Below are positions 1-9,290 of a stretch of 64,000 bases of DNA, in pieces. The position numbers and the translations under genes are program-made. This stretch comes from Acetatifactor muris (lineage in GTDB: Bacteria > Bacillota > Clostridia > Lachnospirales > Lachnospiraceae), in NCBI RefSeq assembly GCF_024623325.1, contig NZ_JANJZD010000007.1:156151-220150 (forward strand). The letters run 5' to 3'. Position 1 is the stretch's first letter. Each line of letters begins with the position of its first letter. The notes below the pieces were generated by a model. That model had not been told where the DNA came from. It did not search any database and saw only the letters and a list, made by a program, of their open reading frames with translations.

Positions 1-2824
1 TCCAGTCAATGCTGCCGTTCCATTTGGACACGTCAATTCCCACGACACCGCTGCCTGTAACCAGAGAACCATCGCTGGCAAAATTATATTTTGCCCCCTG
101 AATCACCTGTTCTCCTGTCACCTTATTGCCGTCTGCCGTAAAGAAATATACTTTATTGTCAATGGTCTGCCAGCCTGTATATTTTTCCGCACCTTTTATG
201 AAAAATTTGCCTGCCGTATAATAGTCTGCCCAGGTTGCTTCCCGATAGGTATTGTCAACCTGTACATAAACCTGTCGGCCTTCCTTATCCTTCAGCAGTG
301 ACGCCGTGCTGTCCTTTACATAGACAACGCAGGACGCTTTGATTTCCTCACCGTTTTCCACATATCTGACAGTGACTGTGGCTTCTCCCACAGCCACACC
401 AGTGACAGTGACAGTGCGTTTATCCACACTTACCTTTACAATACCCGCATTGGAAGACTCCGCGGTAACTGCCGGGTCCTGCACAGTCACATTGGTGAGT
501 GTGGCAGTAATGGCTGAAGATGTATTCGGCAGAATGTTCATGGAAGTCTTATTCAGAGTCAGCGCCTTCGCTCCTGTAACAGTCACGTCAATGACTGCCG
601 TCGCCGTCTGCGCAGAACTTCCTGTGGCCGTAACCGTCAGTCTGGCGGTTCCCACTGCCACTCCCTGAATGCTGACCTTACCTGCGGCGTCTACAGAAGC
701 CGTTGCTACCGCTGCGTTGCTGGACACGACGGAATAAGCTATGGTTCCCGTAAAATTTTCTGTCCTGGCAGTCACCGTTGCGGCAGCTCCCACCGCTGTA
801 CTTACCGCCGCCTTATCCACTGTCACCTTTGCCGGCAGCGGCGTAGGGGTGGGGGTGGGCGTCGGGGTGGGCGTTGGTGTAGGGGTCGGGCTGGGTGTAG
901 GGGTCGGGGTGGGCGTTGGAGTCGGCGTAGGGCTGGGTGTAGGGGTCGGGGTCGGCGTTGCCGGCGGGGTCGTAGCCGGCGGTTCCGTTGTCGCCGGCGG
1001 TTCCGGGCTTTCCGATGGCGTTGTTTCCGGTGGATTATCTGTTGCAGGCGGCTCCGGTGTTTCCGATGGTTCCGGGCTTTCCGGAGAAGCAGGCTCCGTC
1101 CCTTCCGGTTCCGCGGGCGTCGTCTCTTCTCCACCCGGATTCTCCCCTCCGGCTCCCGGCTCACTGCTTTCACTGGCAAAAGACAGATTTGCCATATGTA
1201 AGAGATTTCCCGCTTTCACCAGCGTTGCCGGGTCCGGAATCTCGCTTTTCGACACTTCATTATACGTGGAAGTAAGCACCTTACTCTCCACCCATGTCAC
1301 CGTATCTGTCAGAGTAGACTCCACAACCGTCTCATTTTTCTTGGTGTCTTCTTTTTTGACATTTACATCCTTTTCCTGCTTTACTTCGTTGGTGACATCT
1401 ACCTTTTTATATGCGATATCCTTCTGTACTTCCGCGGACTGCGTCTCCGTGGGAATCACATAATCGGAATACCTGGCATCGCTCAGAGCTTCCATTGTCA
1501 CCTTATAAGTCCCGGGCGCAATGTCTTTCTTATAGATAATCCCATCCATATCGTCATCGGACCAGATCACAGACTTATTGTCAGGGCCTACGACCGTCAC
1601 CGAAAAAGGCACATTGGGCACCAGTTTTTCTGTCTTTTTGTTGATAAACTTGATCTTCAGATCCTTCTGTATGGAAGTAAAGTTAAGCGCTACCGTCACT
1701 TCCTTTTCAAAACCGGTCTCGTCATACTCCTTCTTCTCCGGTTCCTCAGTCTCATCATTCACAATGGAAGCGGCTGCAAGTCTTGCCATCTCCGCATCTG
1801 CCACAGCCAGCAGTCCCTGTTCCCCAATGGTGGAGATCCCTTCCAGCTGCGTTCCCACGCTGGCAAAATCCGACACCTGCTTTTCCACCATATGCGAACT
1901 GATAAAGACACCTGCAGTCACTATCATCAGAATTACCACACCTGTTCCTGTGACAAGCATAACTTTATCCATCATATCCATCTTGCAAAAGCTTCTCTTC
2001 AGTCTGGCCAGAATTCCCGATTCCTTATCGGATCTCTGCTGCCTTTTCTGACTTTCTTTCGCTCTCTCCCTCTGGGCGGAAGTACTCCCATAAGCCGGCC
2101 GCACGCTGTCTTCCGGTTCGCTCTCCGCAGAGGAATCCTCTCCATAATAAAGGGCATCTTCAGCCATATAGCCGGCTTCTTCTGTATATCCGGCATCCTC
2201 TGTATATCCGGCCTCTTCCGCATCTTCACCGGATCCGTAATATATACCCTCTATCTCTTCCGGCTCAACATATTCGGCATGTTCTTCCATGCCGCCTTCG
2301 GACTCATAATACCCGGGAGCTTCGTCCATATTCTCCTCAGTCTCATAATATCCGACTTCTCCCGTCTCTTCTTCCGGGTCATAATACTCCGCCGCTTCCT
2401 CCGCCCTGTCTTCGGACTCATAATACCCGAAGGCCTCATCCGTATCTTCTTCGGCCTCAAAGTATCTGTCTTCTTCCGCTTCGTCCGCCTCGAGGCAGCC
2501 GGGTTCTTCTGTCAACTCGTCTTCCGCTTCATAATAACCGATACCTTCCTCCGACGTATCCCCGGACTCATAGTATCCGTCTTCTTCCCCTTCATAATAA
2601 CTGTCGCTCTCTGCCGGCTCAAAGTACTCAATATCTCTGTCCGTATCCTCCTCAAAGCCGTCTTCCTCCCCATACAGGAAATCGTCCTCATCTATCGCCA
2701 TATCTTCATCCGAAGCATACCCTTCATCCCCGGAATCCTCATCACTATCCCAATCATATTCTCTTTCATCGTATTCTTCTTCAAGCCGCAGTGCCTTTTT
2801 TGCTTTTCCAAACAATTTACCCAT
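1..2824 (-). CDS. Surface GH25 lysozyme with acidic cytoplasmic tail (partial, C-terminus off window)
   Basis: About 941 residues are visible; the catalytic domain is cut by the window edge. Order from the ATG at 2824: a roughly 270-residue cytoplasmic part very rich in Asp, Glu and Tyr with repeated YYE-type units; one membrane segment near residues 280-306; an extracytoplasmic beta-rich region; a Thr-Pro repeat linker (residues ~621-661); two bacterial Ig-like (BIG2-type) domains; a short choline-binding-like repeat (GWQ...YFF..DG); and the beginning of a GH25 muramidase domain, recognised by GIDVSKWNGSIDW. GH25 enzymes cleave the MurNAc-GlcNAc bond of peptidoglycan. The start has a good AGAGAGGA site and a clear promoter. 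The cell-wall hydrolase role is firm from the GH25 motif; the function of the acidic tail is unknown. Confidence 0.88.
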   Translation of the reverse strand, partial: MGKLFGKAKKALRLEEEYDEREYDWDSDEDSGDEGYASDEDMAIDEDDFLYGEEDGFEEDTDRDIEYFEPAESDSYYEGEEDGYYESGDTSEEGIGYYEAEDELTEEPGCLEADEAEEDRYFEAEEDTDEAFGYYESEDRAEEAAEYYDPEEETGEVGYYETEENMDEAPGYYESEGGMEEHAEYVEPEEIEGIYYGSGEDAEEAGYTEDAGYTEEAGYMAEDALYYGEDSSAESEPEDSVRPAYGSTSAQRERAKESQKRQQRSDKESGILARLKRSFCKMDMMDKVMLVTGTGVVILMIVTAGVFISSHMVEKQVSDFASVGTQLEGISTIGEQGLLAVADAEMARLAAASIVNDETEEPEKKEYDETGFEKEVTVALNFTSIQKDLKIKFINKKTEKLVPNVPFSVTVVGPDNKSVIWSDDDMDGIIYKKDIAPGTYKVTMEALSDARYSDYVIPTETQSAEVQKDIAYKKVDVTNEVKQEKDVNVKKEDTKKNETVVESTLTDTVTWVESKVLTSTYNEVSKSEIPDPATLVKAGNLLHMANLSFASESSEPGAGGENPGGEETTPAEPEGTEPASPESPEPSETPEPPATDNPPETTPSESPEPPATTEPPATTPPATPTPTPTPSPTPTPTPTPTPTPSPTPTPTPTPTPTPTPTPLPAKVTVDKAAVSTAVGAAATVTARTENFTGTIAYSVVSSNAAVATASVDAAGKVSIQGVAVGTARLTVTATGSSAQTATAVIDVTVTGAKALTLNKTSMNILPNTSSAITATLTNVTVQDPAVTAESSNAGIVKVSVDKRTVTVTGVAVGEATVTVRYVENGEEIKASCVVYVKDSTASLLKDKEGRQVYVQVDNTYREATWADYYTAGKFFIKGAEKYTGWQTIDNKVYFFTADGNKVTGEQVIQGAKYNFASDGSLVTGSGVVGIDVSKWNGSIDW
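841..960 (-). repeat. Thr-Pro (TPTP/SPTP) coding repeat
   Basis: Short tandem repeats of about six bases (GGNGTNGG-type on the plus strand) encode an unbroken Thr-Pro/Ser-Pro linker inside the GH25 protein. It probably acts as an extended wall-spanning spacer. Such arrays can change length by slippage. It is coding sequence, not a CRISPR array. Confidence 0.9.
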
Positions 2825-2869
2825 TCTGGTTATCCTCTCTGAAAACAAGAACCTTAACAATTTTGTAAC

Positions 2870-2898
2870 ATTATAACACCCCCTTTTCACTTCTTCAA
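2870..2898 (-). promoter_or_regulatory. SigA-type promoter of the GH25 gene
   Basis: On the minus strand TTGAAG and a perfect TATAAT are separated by exactly 17 bases, with the -10 about 46 bases before the ATG at 2824. A small inverted repeat (CACTT/AAGTG) overlaps the -35 and could be an operator. Confidence 0.7.
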
Positions 2899-2955
2899 GT
2901 GAGAACTGTATTTCTTCATAATTTCTTAAAATCTCTTAAACTCGCATTAATAATC

Positions 2956-2984
2956 TGGACTTTCCCCTCACATAATAGTAAAAT
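2956..2984 (+). promoter_or_regulatory. Probable promoter of the SGNH-like gene
   Basis: TGGACT and TAAAAT are separated by 17 bases, pointing into the plus-strand gene that starts near 3071. The -35 matches the consensus at four of six bases, so this is weaker than the divergent promoter. Confidence 0.45.
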
Positions 2985-3070
2985 AGGAACCATTCAGATA
3001 CCTGTTCGGACAGTTACATACAGTGAGACAGGAATCCTTAACCAGCAGTCAACCGGAAATGGAGACACGG

Positions 3071-4246
3071 ATGAAAGATAAAAATACTTCCCACAGCAGT
3101 TCCAGAAAGGAACACATTCACGAGATACCGGATCTGGATATTATTGATCTGGAAAGCGATGAGCTCGACTCTTCTTTTGATGCTCCTCAGAAGGAGGATG
3201 CACTTTTGTCCCCTTCTCCCAAAAAAGCAGGCGGAACAAAAAAAGGTATTCTTTCCCGCATCAATATTCACATTGTCCTTCTGGCTGTGGCCGTACTTTT
3301 TATAGTAGGTATCGTTTATAAAGTCAAAACCTGGGGAGTTTTTGTTGATCTGGAAGAAATTTTCAAGGACGGACCTGGAGAATATGACGATACCTTTGAC
3401 GTCATCCTTCCCCTGACAAATGCTGCGGGACAACCCGTTTATCTGGATTATGGCGAAGATACTTCCATCTTAATGTTCGGCAATGCGCCTTTTGCCGACG
3501 ACAGAGATTCCGAGGACAATCTGGCCAATATGATTCAGGAGATGACCGGCGGCACTGTCTATAACTGCTCTGTCAGCGGCAGTTATCTGGCAGCTCTGTC
3601 CCCTTCTCTGAAGCCGGAAGAATATCCCATGGATATTTTCAATTTCTACTGGCTCTGCGTCCTTGCCATAGGAGAGAATATGGACGACTCCTACAGGCGC
3701 GGTGTGGAGGTGCTGGGGGACAATGCTCCTCCGGAAGCAATGGAAGTCTATCATACTTTAAAAAATCTGGATATGAACACAATAGATGTCATCACCATCA
3801 TGTACGATGCCAGCGACTATCTGGCCGGCCACGAAATGTACAGTGATCAGAACGCCACAGACATTGTACAGTTCACCGGCAATCTGGAAGCGGGCATAGA
3901 ATTGATCCAGCAGAACTACCCTGATATTCGGATTATTGTTCTCTCTCCCACTTACGCTTACGGAATCAACGAAGAGGGAGAATATGTCAGCAGTGATATC
4001 CAGAGATATGGCTGGGATGTACTGTCTACCTATGTCATCAAACAGTACGCCTCCTGCGCCTCCAGAAGCGTCACTTTTGTGGACAATTTATATGGCACCA
4101 TCAACGAGGACAACGCCGACGATTATCTTGTGGATCATCTCCATCTGAATGTGGCGGGCCGGAAAAAAGTAGCCGAGCGTTTTGTATACGCGCTGAATTA
4201 TTTTCAGGATTCCGGAGCCACCAGCTCCACAGAGGAATCCCGATAG
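3071..4246 (+). CDS. Membrane-anchored SGNH-fold protein lacking the catalytic serine
   Basis: 391 residues from the ATG at 3071, which has GGAG eight bases upstream; in-frame ATGs at 3059 and 3023 are possible but have poorer sites. A charged, acidic cytoplasmic N-terminus of about 70 residues is followed by one membrane segment and an extracytoplasmic domain. The domain resembles SGNH/GDSL hydrolases: block I reads LMFGNAP where GDS is expected, and block V keeps D-x-x-H in DHLHLNVAGRKKVAERF. With Asp and Ser replaced by Asn and Ala it may not hydrolyse esters; a binding or scaffold role is possible. It is divergent from the GH25 gene and overlaps the convergent gene at its 3' end by 43 bases. 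SGNH assignment is from motif pattern only. Confidence 0.7.
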   Translation: MKDKNTSHSSSRKEHIHEIPDLDIIDLESDELDSSFDAPQKEDALLSPSPKKAGGTKKGILSRINIHIVLLAVAVLFIVGIVYKVKTWGVFVDLEEIFKDGPGEYDDTFDVILPLTNAAGQPVYLDYGEDTSILMFGNAPFADDRDSEDNLANMIQEMTGGTVYNCSVSGSYLAALSPSLKPEEYPMDIFNFYWLCVLAIGENMDDSYRRGVEVLGDNAPPEAMEVYHTLKNLDMNTIDVITIMYDASDYLAGHEMYSDQNATDIVQFTGNLEAGIELIQQNYPDIRIIVLSPTYAYGINEEGEYVSSDIQRYGWDVLSTYVIKQYASCASRSVTFVDNLYGTINEDNADDYLVDHLHLNVAGRKKVAERFVYALNYFQDSGATSSTEESR

Positions 4247-5004
4247 ATCACATAGCCGTCCGTCTCTCCAAACCATATCCAGCCGTAATCTTCCGGCTTA
4301 CCCAGAATCTCCCTGTCCGTGGGCAGAATGCTGTAGTGACAGCCTTCCTCCCGCGCCAGGGGAACCAGCAGTTCCAGGTCAATCACATCCGCATCCATTG
4401 CGGCACAGATCGGAGGATAATAGTTCCACCTGTCCACTATTGCATCCCTTCCATAGGGCATACAGGTAACGGGAGAATATTGTCTCACATACTGTACCAG
4501 CTCCGGCGGAAATAAAGCCATAACCTCTCTGCCCGGTACATTTATGGCATCGCAGATATTTATCACGCTGTCCGGCACATGATAAAGATTTTCCGCCCGG
4601 GAAAACGTGGGGCTGGCATAAATATAGCTGCCGGATACAGCAAGTATTCCCGCCATACACACGGCGCAGAGCACCTCTGCCGCTCCCGCCTTTTTCTTCT
4701 GCATCTGACGTCTTGCAGCCAGCTGCCCGTAAATGCTGACACAGGTATAAGCAATCACCACCGTGACGGGAAGCAGCCATAGAATCCGATAATAAATTTC
4801 TTCTCCCACCACACCGTATACCAGTCTTGCAAACAGAGGATTGAAATACAGCAGCAGCAGAATCACCGGCGTATACAGAAATAAGATTCTCAGTTCTTTC
4901 CTCTTCTCATTTATCCACAGGTAAAGCAGAGAAATCACAAACCAGATGACAATCAGCCCTGTACCCATATATTCCCGAAACAATACCACAATCTCTTTCC
5001 ACAT
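4204..5004 (-). CDS. Membrane protein with C-terminal extracytoplasmic domain, unknown function
   Basis: 266 residues: about four membrane segments, then a soluble domain of about 140 residues with several Trp and Tyr residues. AAGGGAG precedes the ATG. It is the last gene of the glycan operon and its 3' end overlaps the convergent SGNH-like gene. The C-terminal domain resembles in style the C-termini of other GT-C-like proteins in this operon, so with the preceding DUF6077-like gene it may form a two-piece GT-C system. I do not recognise the family and no catalytic motif stands out. Confidence 0.7.
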   Translation of the reverse strand: MWKEIVVLFREYMGTGLIVIWFVISLLYLWINEKRKELRILFLYTPVILLLLYFNPLFARLVYGVVGEEIYYRILWLLPVTVVIAYTCVSIYGQLAARRQMQKKKAGAAEVLCAVCMAGILAVSGSYIYASPTFSRAENLYHVPDSVINICDAINVPGREVMALFPPELVQYVRQYSPVTCMPYGRDAIVDRWNYYPPICAAMDADVIDLELLVPLAREEGCHYSILPTDREILGKPEDYGWIWFGETDGYVIYRDSSVELVAPES

Positions 5005-5083
5005 GGCGCTCCCTTTCCTACAGCCTTCAAAATTCCCACAGCTTACGCATTCTTCCTGTTTCTTCCGGTCTGGCCCGCCGTCA

Positions 5084-6148
5084 TCACAGAATCAGATACA
5101 TGACCGCGTAAAACACACAGGGCATGCAGCAGACTCCCAGCGGCACAAGTATCCCCGGCCGTCTGTAACAGATGCTTCCCAGAAGCCCTGTAATCCCCAC
5201 AGTCATACAGATCAGCAGCGCTCCCAATGTACTGCACAGACATCCCGTGGCAGCGGCGGCACAGAAAAGCAGATACAGCGGCGGTGAAATACGCTTCTTC
5301 TCCCGAAGCTCTTTCAGCAAAATCAGGAACAGCAGAAGCACAAATGGAATGACAATGCTCCCCAGAGCCGCTTTTCCCTGTCTGCTTCTGGCAATCATAA
5401 AATTTTCCGGCGTATAAATCGAATAGTTTCCGAACAGCACCAGCAGCTCCGTAAAAAGCAGAAACAAAGGCAGACGTCCGTCTTTTTCCTCAAAAAGTCT
5501 CAGACCAATCAGATAAAAAATGGCATATGTCATGGCAATCAGTACAGGCGGCAGCGCTATATGGGCAACCATCGCCGCCGACATACCGGAAGCTCTGCCC
5601 AAAAAGGAAATCCACACAGGAAACGGCGCCAGCCCATGCCTGATGTCCAGTTCCGTTCCTCCCCCGGTATAGGCGAGTATACGGTACATCGTATTGGAAT
5701 TCTGGGTTATGGAAGAAACCGCCACATAGTATGCGTCATCGCCATCCGCATAAGCCATACGCACAGCCTGCACCAGCTGAAAAAGCAGAATGCTCCAGAA
5801 AGCCGCCCAGAGTATCAGGTCCATAAACTGCAATTTTCTGAATCTGTTTCGGAAGGACCAGACAGCAGACTTTCTTTTCTTCGGCCAGCGCTTTATCTCC
5901 ATTGCTGCCGCCAGAAGCAGCAGCGCTGCAATGTATCCCCAGAAAGCCGCCACCAGACTTCCAAAGCTTCTTTCCCGCAGAATCAGCGGCACACAAAGCA
6001 GCTGAAAGCCTGCCCACAAAAGGAACTGGCCGCTCACCCAGCGAAACAGCAGCTTTCCGTCATGCCCCTCTGCCTCTGTGATCAAGCCGCCGATTACAAA
6101 AGGAATCAGCAACAGCACCAGTAATAAAATCAGCAACTGACCGACCAT
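5084..6148 (-). CDS. DUF6077-like multi-pass membrane protein
   Basis: 354 residues, almost entirely hydrophobic with about ten membrane segments. The N-terminus and the DxDDAYY motif after the third or fourth segment (YADGDDAYYVAV) fit the DUF6077 family of Clostridia, which I take to be GT-C-fold-like membrane proteins of surface-glycan loci. It sits 79 bases upstream of the preceding gene and 56 bases downstream of the DUF6044-like gene in the same direction. Acidic residues in the first extracytoplasmic loop are where GT-C enzymes carry their catalytic Asp. Substrate unknown. Confidence 0.7.
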   Translation of the reverse strand: MVGQLLILLLVLLLIPFVIGGLITEAEGHDGKLLFRWVSGQFLLWAGFQLLCVPLILRERSFGSLVAAFWGYIAALLLLAAAMEIKRWPKKRKSAVWSFRNRFRKLQFMDLILWAAFWSILLFQLVQAVRMAYADGDDAYYVAVSSITQNSNTMYRILAYTGGGTELDIRHGLAPFPVWISFLGRASGMSAAMVAHIALPPVLIAMTYAIFYLIGLRLFEEKDGRLPLFLLFTELLVLFGNYSIYTPENFMIARSRQGKAALGSIVIPFVLLLFLILLKELREKKRISPPLYLLFCAAAATGCLCSTLGALLICMTVGITGLLGSICYRRPGILVPLGVCCMPCVFYAVMYLIL

Positions 6149-6204
6149 CTCTTCTCCTCTCTCAGCCGCATATTTTACAGCAGTTCACACAATTCACTGA
6201 ACTG

Positions 6205-7992
6205 TCAGTCTATTTCGTACACATAAATGCGATAATAACTGTTCTCCGTCTCAAAAGGAACCTCATTCATCAGTCTCAGCCCTTCTTCAGAAGCATTTTG
6301 AATATAGGCTGCGGACAGCAGATAATCACACCCCATCTCCCGCAGCGCTTTCGTGTCCGGCTGATAGCTCTGAAAGTAAAAACCGTCCTTTTCAATGGTA
6401 TAATACCCCGGGCATTCCGCACTGAACAGATAGCACCGATTTCCCCAGTCATCAAAATAAGTCTGAAGATACTCACTCTTTTCCAGTTCCGGCGCGATGA
6501 TTCTGCGGAAGCGATGCTTGTATGTCAGAGAATAATTGTTAGAGTATCCATCCAGACAGTAAAATCCATGGTACAGGGCCGCAGCCGGATCAATTCCCAG
6601 GCTTACCACACGATATTCCTCCTGAGACTTCCCTGTCTGTTCCGTCAGAAAATCCCGCACCTGTTCCATCACGCCCAGCGCGTAATAGTCGCTGTAGCTG
6701 AGCAAAGCATACTGGGGATTCCGCAGCTTCTGCAGATTGGATTTCACATCGCCTGCCAGCAAAATCTTCACTCCTGTCACACCGGTAATCGCCCCCAAAA
6801 GCAGCAGGCATATCCCTGATACTGCTTTGCTCACGCCCACCCGGCTTTCCTTCCAAAGGTCAAGCAGAATCTCTGCTCCGGCCGCGGCTGCCAGATACCA
6901 CAGGCAGGGTGATATCCACAGCACCCTGTCCAGCTGAAATGCCCCCAGCATTCCCAGGCTGCCTCGGATCGTCACCCCTGCAGCGCCTGTCCAGAAAGCA
7001 GCCAACAGTGCAAAAAAAATGTTCCACCCCAGGCAGACTCCCATCCACCGCAGCTTCCCCGCTATCTGTTCCCACCGTACTGCCTCCCCTGGAGCTGAAT
7101 ATGCCTTTCCGATTGTCAGAAACAGCAGCAGGCATACTGACACCAGTGTCACTACCGTTGGTATCAGCAGTTCCTGATACCCTTCGCTGTGCTGACCTCC
7201 CTGCAGCAGATTCCGCAGAAAGGCTTTCCCGAAGGCTTCCGCTCTCAGCACATACTCCGTCTTATGAGAAACTCTTTCGCTCCCAATTCCCAGAATCTGT
7301 GCCAGCAGCCGGACATTTTCCACAAGGTAAACGCCAAGCAGCAACAGCCATGCCCCCAACAGCCGCAGCTTTCCTTCCGTTTTCAGCCGTCCTTGTCTCC
7401 GCAGCTCCCACACCAGGTACAGCCCCCCCATTCCCAGCAGCCCAAAGCCCGCCAGAACCAGTGAAGAGTTCAGCGCAAAAAACGCCACATATCCATAGCA
7501 GAGCAGCAAATGCTTTTTCTCTCTGATCTCCAGCACACACCAGAACAGCAGCGGAATTCCGTACTGCGAAAGCCCATACACAGGCAAAAATGGCAAAAAA
7601 GCATACAGCAGCCCTGCCGCTGCGGCTGTCCACCGGTTCCCTGTTCCCATGCTTTTCCTGACCAGCAGGTACATTCCCGCAAAGCCTGCCAGTCTGCCCA
7701 TAAGCTGCATTATAAGCAAAGCGGCGAAATAATTTCCGCTTAAAAACAGCAGCACACAGGCCGGCGCCGGCGGCGTGAGAGCAGTCTTCCACATCCCTCC
7801 CATAAATTCCGGCAGCCACTCCCCGCCGAAGAGATTCCCTGCCTGCAGAATATAGGCAATCATCTCCCCGTCCAGCTGATCATGTGCAGTAAAAATGGAA
7901 TCCTCCCCCAATATGAAATTGGGAATTATGGAACATGTCACAGCCATAATCCCCATCCCGAACCCTATCCAATGAAACTTTTTCTTCGTCAT
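6205..7992 (-). CDS. DUF6044-like multi-pass membrane protein (GT-C type)
   Basis: 595 residues with about 11-12 membrane segments in the first 400 residues and a C-terminal extracytoplasmic domain of about 170 residues. The first loop has the pattern H-D-Q-L-D-G, as in DUF6044 proteins (HDxLD), with acidic residues where GT-C glycosyltransferases hold their catalytic base. Its ATG overlaps the stop of the upstream gene by one base (TAATG), so translation is probably coupled. Likely role: transfer of a sugar from a polyprenyl-phosphate donor on the outer face of the membrane. Family call is from memory of the motif and is moderately sure. Confidence 0.7.
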   Translation of the reverse strand: MTKKKFHWIGFGMGIMAVTCSIIPNFILGEDSIFTAHDQLDGEMIAYILQAGNLFGGEWLPEFMGGMWKTALTPPAPACVLLFLSGNYFAALLIMQLMGRLAGFAGMYLLVRKSMGTGNRWTAAAAGLLYAFLPFLPVYGLSQYGIPLLFWCVLEIREKKHLLLCYGYVAFFALNSSLVLAGFGLLGMGGLYLVWELRRQGRLKTEGKLRLLGAWLLLLGVYLVENVRLLAQILGIGSERVSHKTEYVLRAEAFGKAFLRNLLQGGQHSEGYQELLIPTVVTLVSVCLLLFLTIGKAYSAPGEAVRWEQIAGKLRWMGVCLGWNIFFALLAAFWTGAAGVTIRGSLGMLGAFQLDRVLWISPCLWYLAAAAGAEILLDLWKESRVGVSKAVSGICLLLLGAITGVTGVKILLAGDVKSNLQKLRNPQYALLSYSDYYALGVMEQVRDFLTEQTGKSQEEYRVVSLGIDPAAALYHGFYCLDGYSNNYSLTYKHRFRRIIAPELEKSEYLQTYFDDWGNRCYLFSAECPGYYTIEKDGFYFQSYQPDTKALREMGCDYLLSAAYIQNASEEGLRLMNEVPFETENSYYRIYVYEID

Positions 7993-9290
7993 TACACCTC
8001 ACTCTGCCCGCCGGCTTCCGCCGCACAAATCGGTTCCGAACCTGCACTTTCCGCCTTCCCCCTGGAAATGCCGGCTCCACCGCACATCTGCCGCAAGGCC
8101 CAGAGCAGCCACAGTTCATTCACAGCTATTGTATATCTGTAATCCATCCTGCCGGCTCCCCGCATGGCAAGTGCCGTCACCAGAACCCCCGCTGCCAGAA
8201 TGCAGACTCCGCCAGCCAGAACACTTCTCTTATCCGACAGCCTTCTCACCGTGAAAATATGCAGGATTGCCAGACCCACAGCCAGAACCAGACAACAGCC
8301 GAACCACCAGCAGCTATACTCCACATAGCGCTTCGTATACACAGGCATATGCATCTGCATTGCTTCATAATTGCTGCCGGTATAAGAGTCAAACAGCACC
8401 CCCTCCATCTGCTGTCGGAACACAAACGGCGTCATGGTATATCCCAGCATATCCCAGCATATCCGGTGAATAATGTCAGAGGAATGGTACCTCCAGCCAA
8501 TCTCCGCGATCTGCCTGCAGTATTCCCCGGCCGCTTCCCTTCCTGCCCTCTCCTCCAGCGCGGCAAACAATATCTTCATATTATCCGCGCTGAGCGAAGC
8601 CTGCCAGACCACATCTCCGGCAATTTCACGCAGATCCTCCGGCCAGTATTCGAAGTCGCTCCATAAATCCGGCCACGCCATGCGGCTTGCCATTGCTGAT
8701 GCCAGACTGCACTCCGGTTCCTCTTCCTGCCTGTCCGCCACACCTGACAGTATTGTCATAAACCCCGCACATAAAACTGCCGCCGTCAAAAAACCGGCTT
8801 TCCGCCGTAGTCCTTTCTTTCCTCCGGGAAAGCCCTGGGGGCAGACTATCATTTCATAAAAGAAAGAAAGCGTCAGCAGAAACAGTGAACCCATCAGCGA
8901 AAAAGGCTGAAGCGCCAGATGGCACTGCATGGCAAAGGGAAAGGTCAAAATCGCCAGACTGCCCCAGACGACATACAGCTTTCTATATCCGGGGCAGCTC
9001 CCGCCACTCCGGAAACACAGTAAATCCACGAAGCGATACGCCGCATAAAAGGCAAAAAGCAGCTGAACCAGAAACATTATCTGCGGATTCTCTCCGGTCA
9101 GACGGAATATCCACAGGTACAACACGGAGTCAGCCTCTGCAAAATCCTGCACCTGCAGATAATGACAGCCCATCCAGTATATGCCCATAAGAATCTGGAT
9201 GGAAAATCCTGTAAAAAGTATTCCCTTTATCACTGCACTTATGTGCAAAACCGCCTTTTTCAACACTCCCTTCACATCTCCTGCCGTCAA
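7992..9290 (-). CDS. Membrane protein of the glycan operon, unknown
   Basis: 432 residues: four to five N-terminal membrane segments, an extracytoplasmic stretch of about 130 residues near the middle, and two or three further segments near the C-terminus. It starts with ATG overlapping the stop of wecE by four bases (ATGA), so it is translationally coupled to that gene. No family recognised. Its position between an aminotransferase gene and a GT-C-like gene suggests a role in assembling or moving the same glycan. Confidence 0.65.
   Translation of the reverse strand: MTAGDVKGVLKKAVLHISAVIKGILFTGFSIQILMGIYWMGCHYLQVQDFAEADSVLYLWIFRLTGENPQIMFLVQLLFAFYAAYRFVDLLCFRSGGSCPGYRKLYVVWGSLAILTFPFAMQCHLALQPFSLMGSLFLLTLSFFYEMIVCPQGFPGGKKGLRRKAGFLTAAVLCAGFMTILSGVADRQEEEPECSLASAMASRMAWPDLWSDFEYWPEDLREIAGDVVWQASLSADNMKILFAALEERAGREAAGEYCRQIAEIGWRYHSSDIIHRICWDMLGYTMTPFVFRQQMEGVLFDSYTGSNYEAMQMHMPVYTKRYVEYSCWWFGCCLVLAVGLAILHIFTVRRLSDKRSVLAGGVCILAAGVLVTALAMRGAGRMDYRYTIAVNELWLLWALRQMCGGAGISRGKAESAGSEPICAAEAGGQSEV

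Noticed and set aside
841..960. Repeat array as a possible CRISPR
   Set aside because: Units are about six bases without spacers and are in frame within a coding linker.
823..1179. Arg/Pro-rich ORF on the minus strand and Gly/Val-rich ORF on the plus strand over the Thr-Pro repeat
   Set aside because: Shadow frames of the repetitive GH25 linker; the real frame is continuous from 2824 to the window edge.
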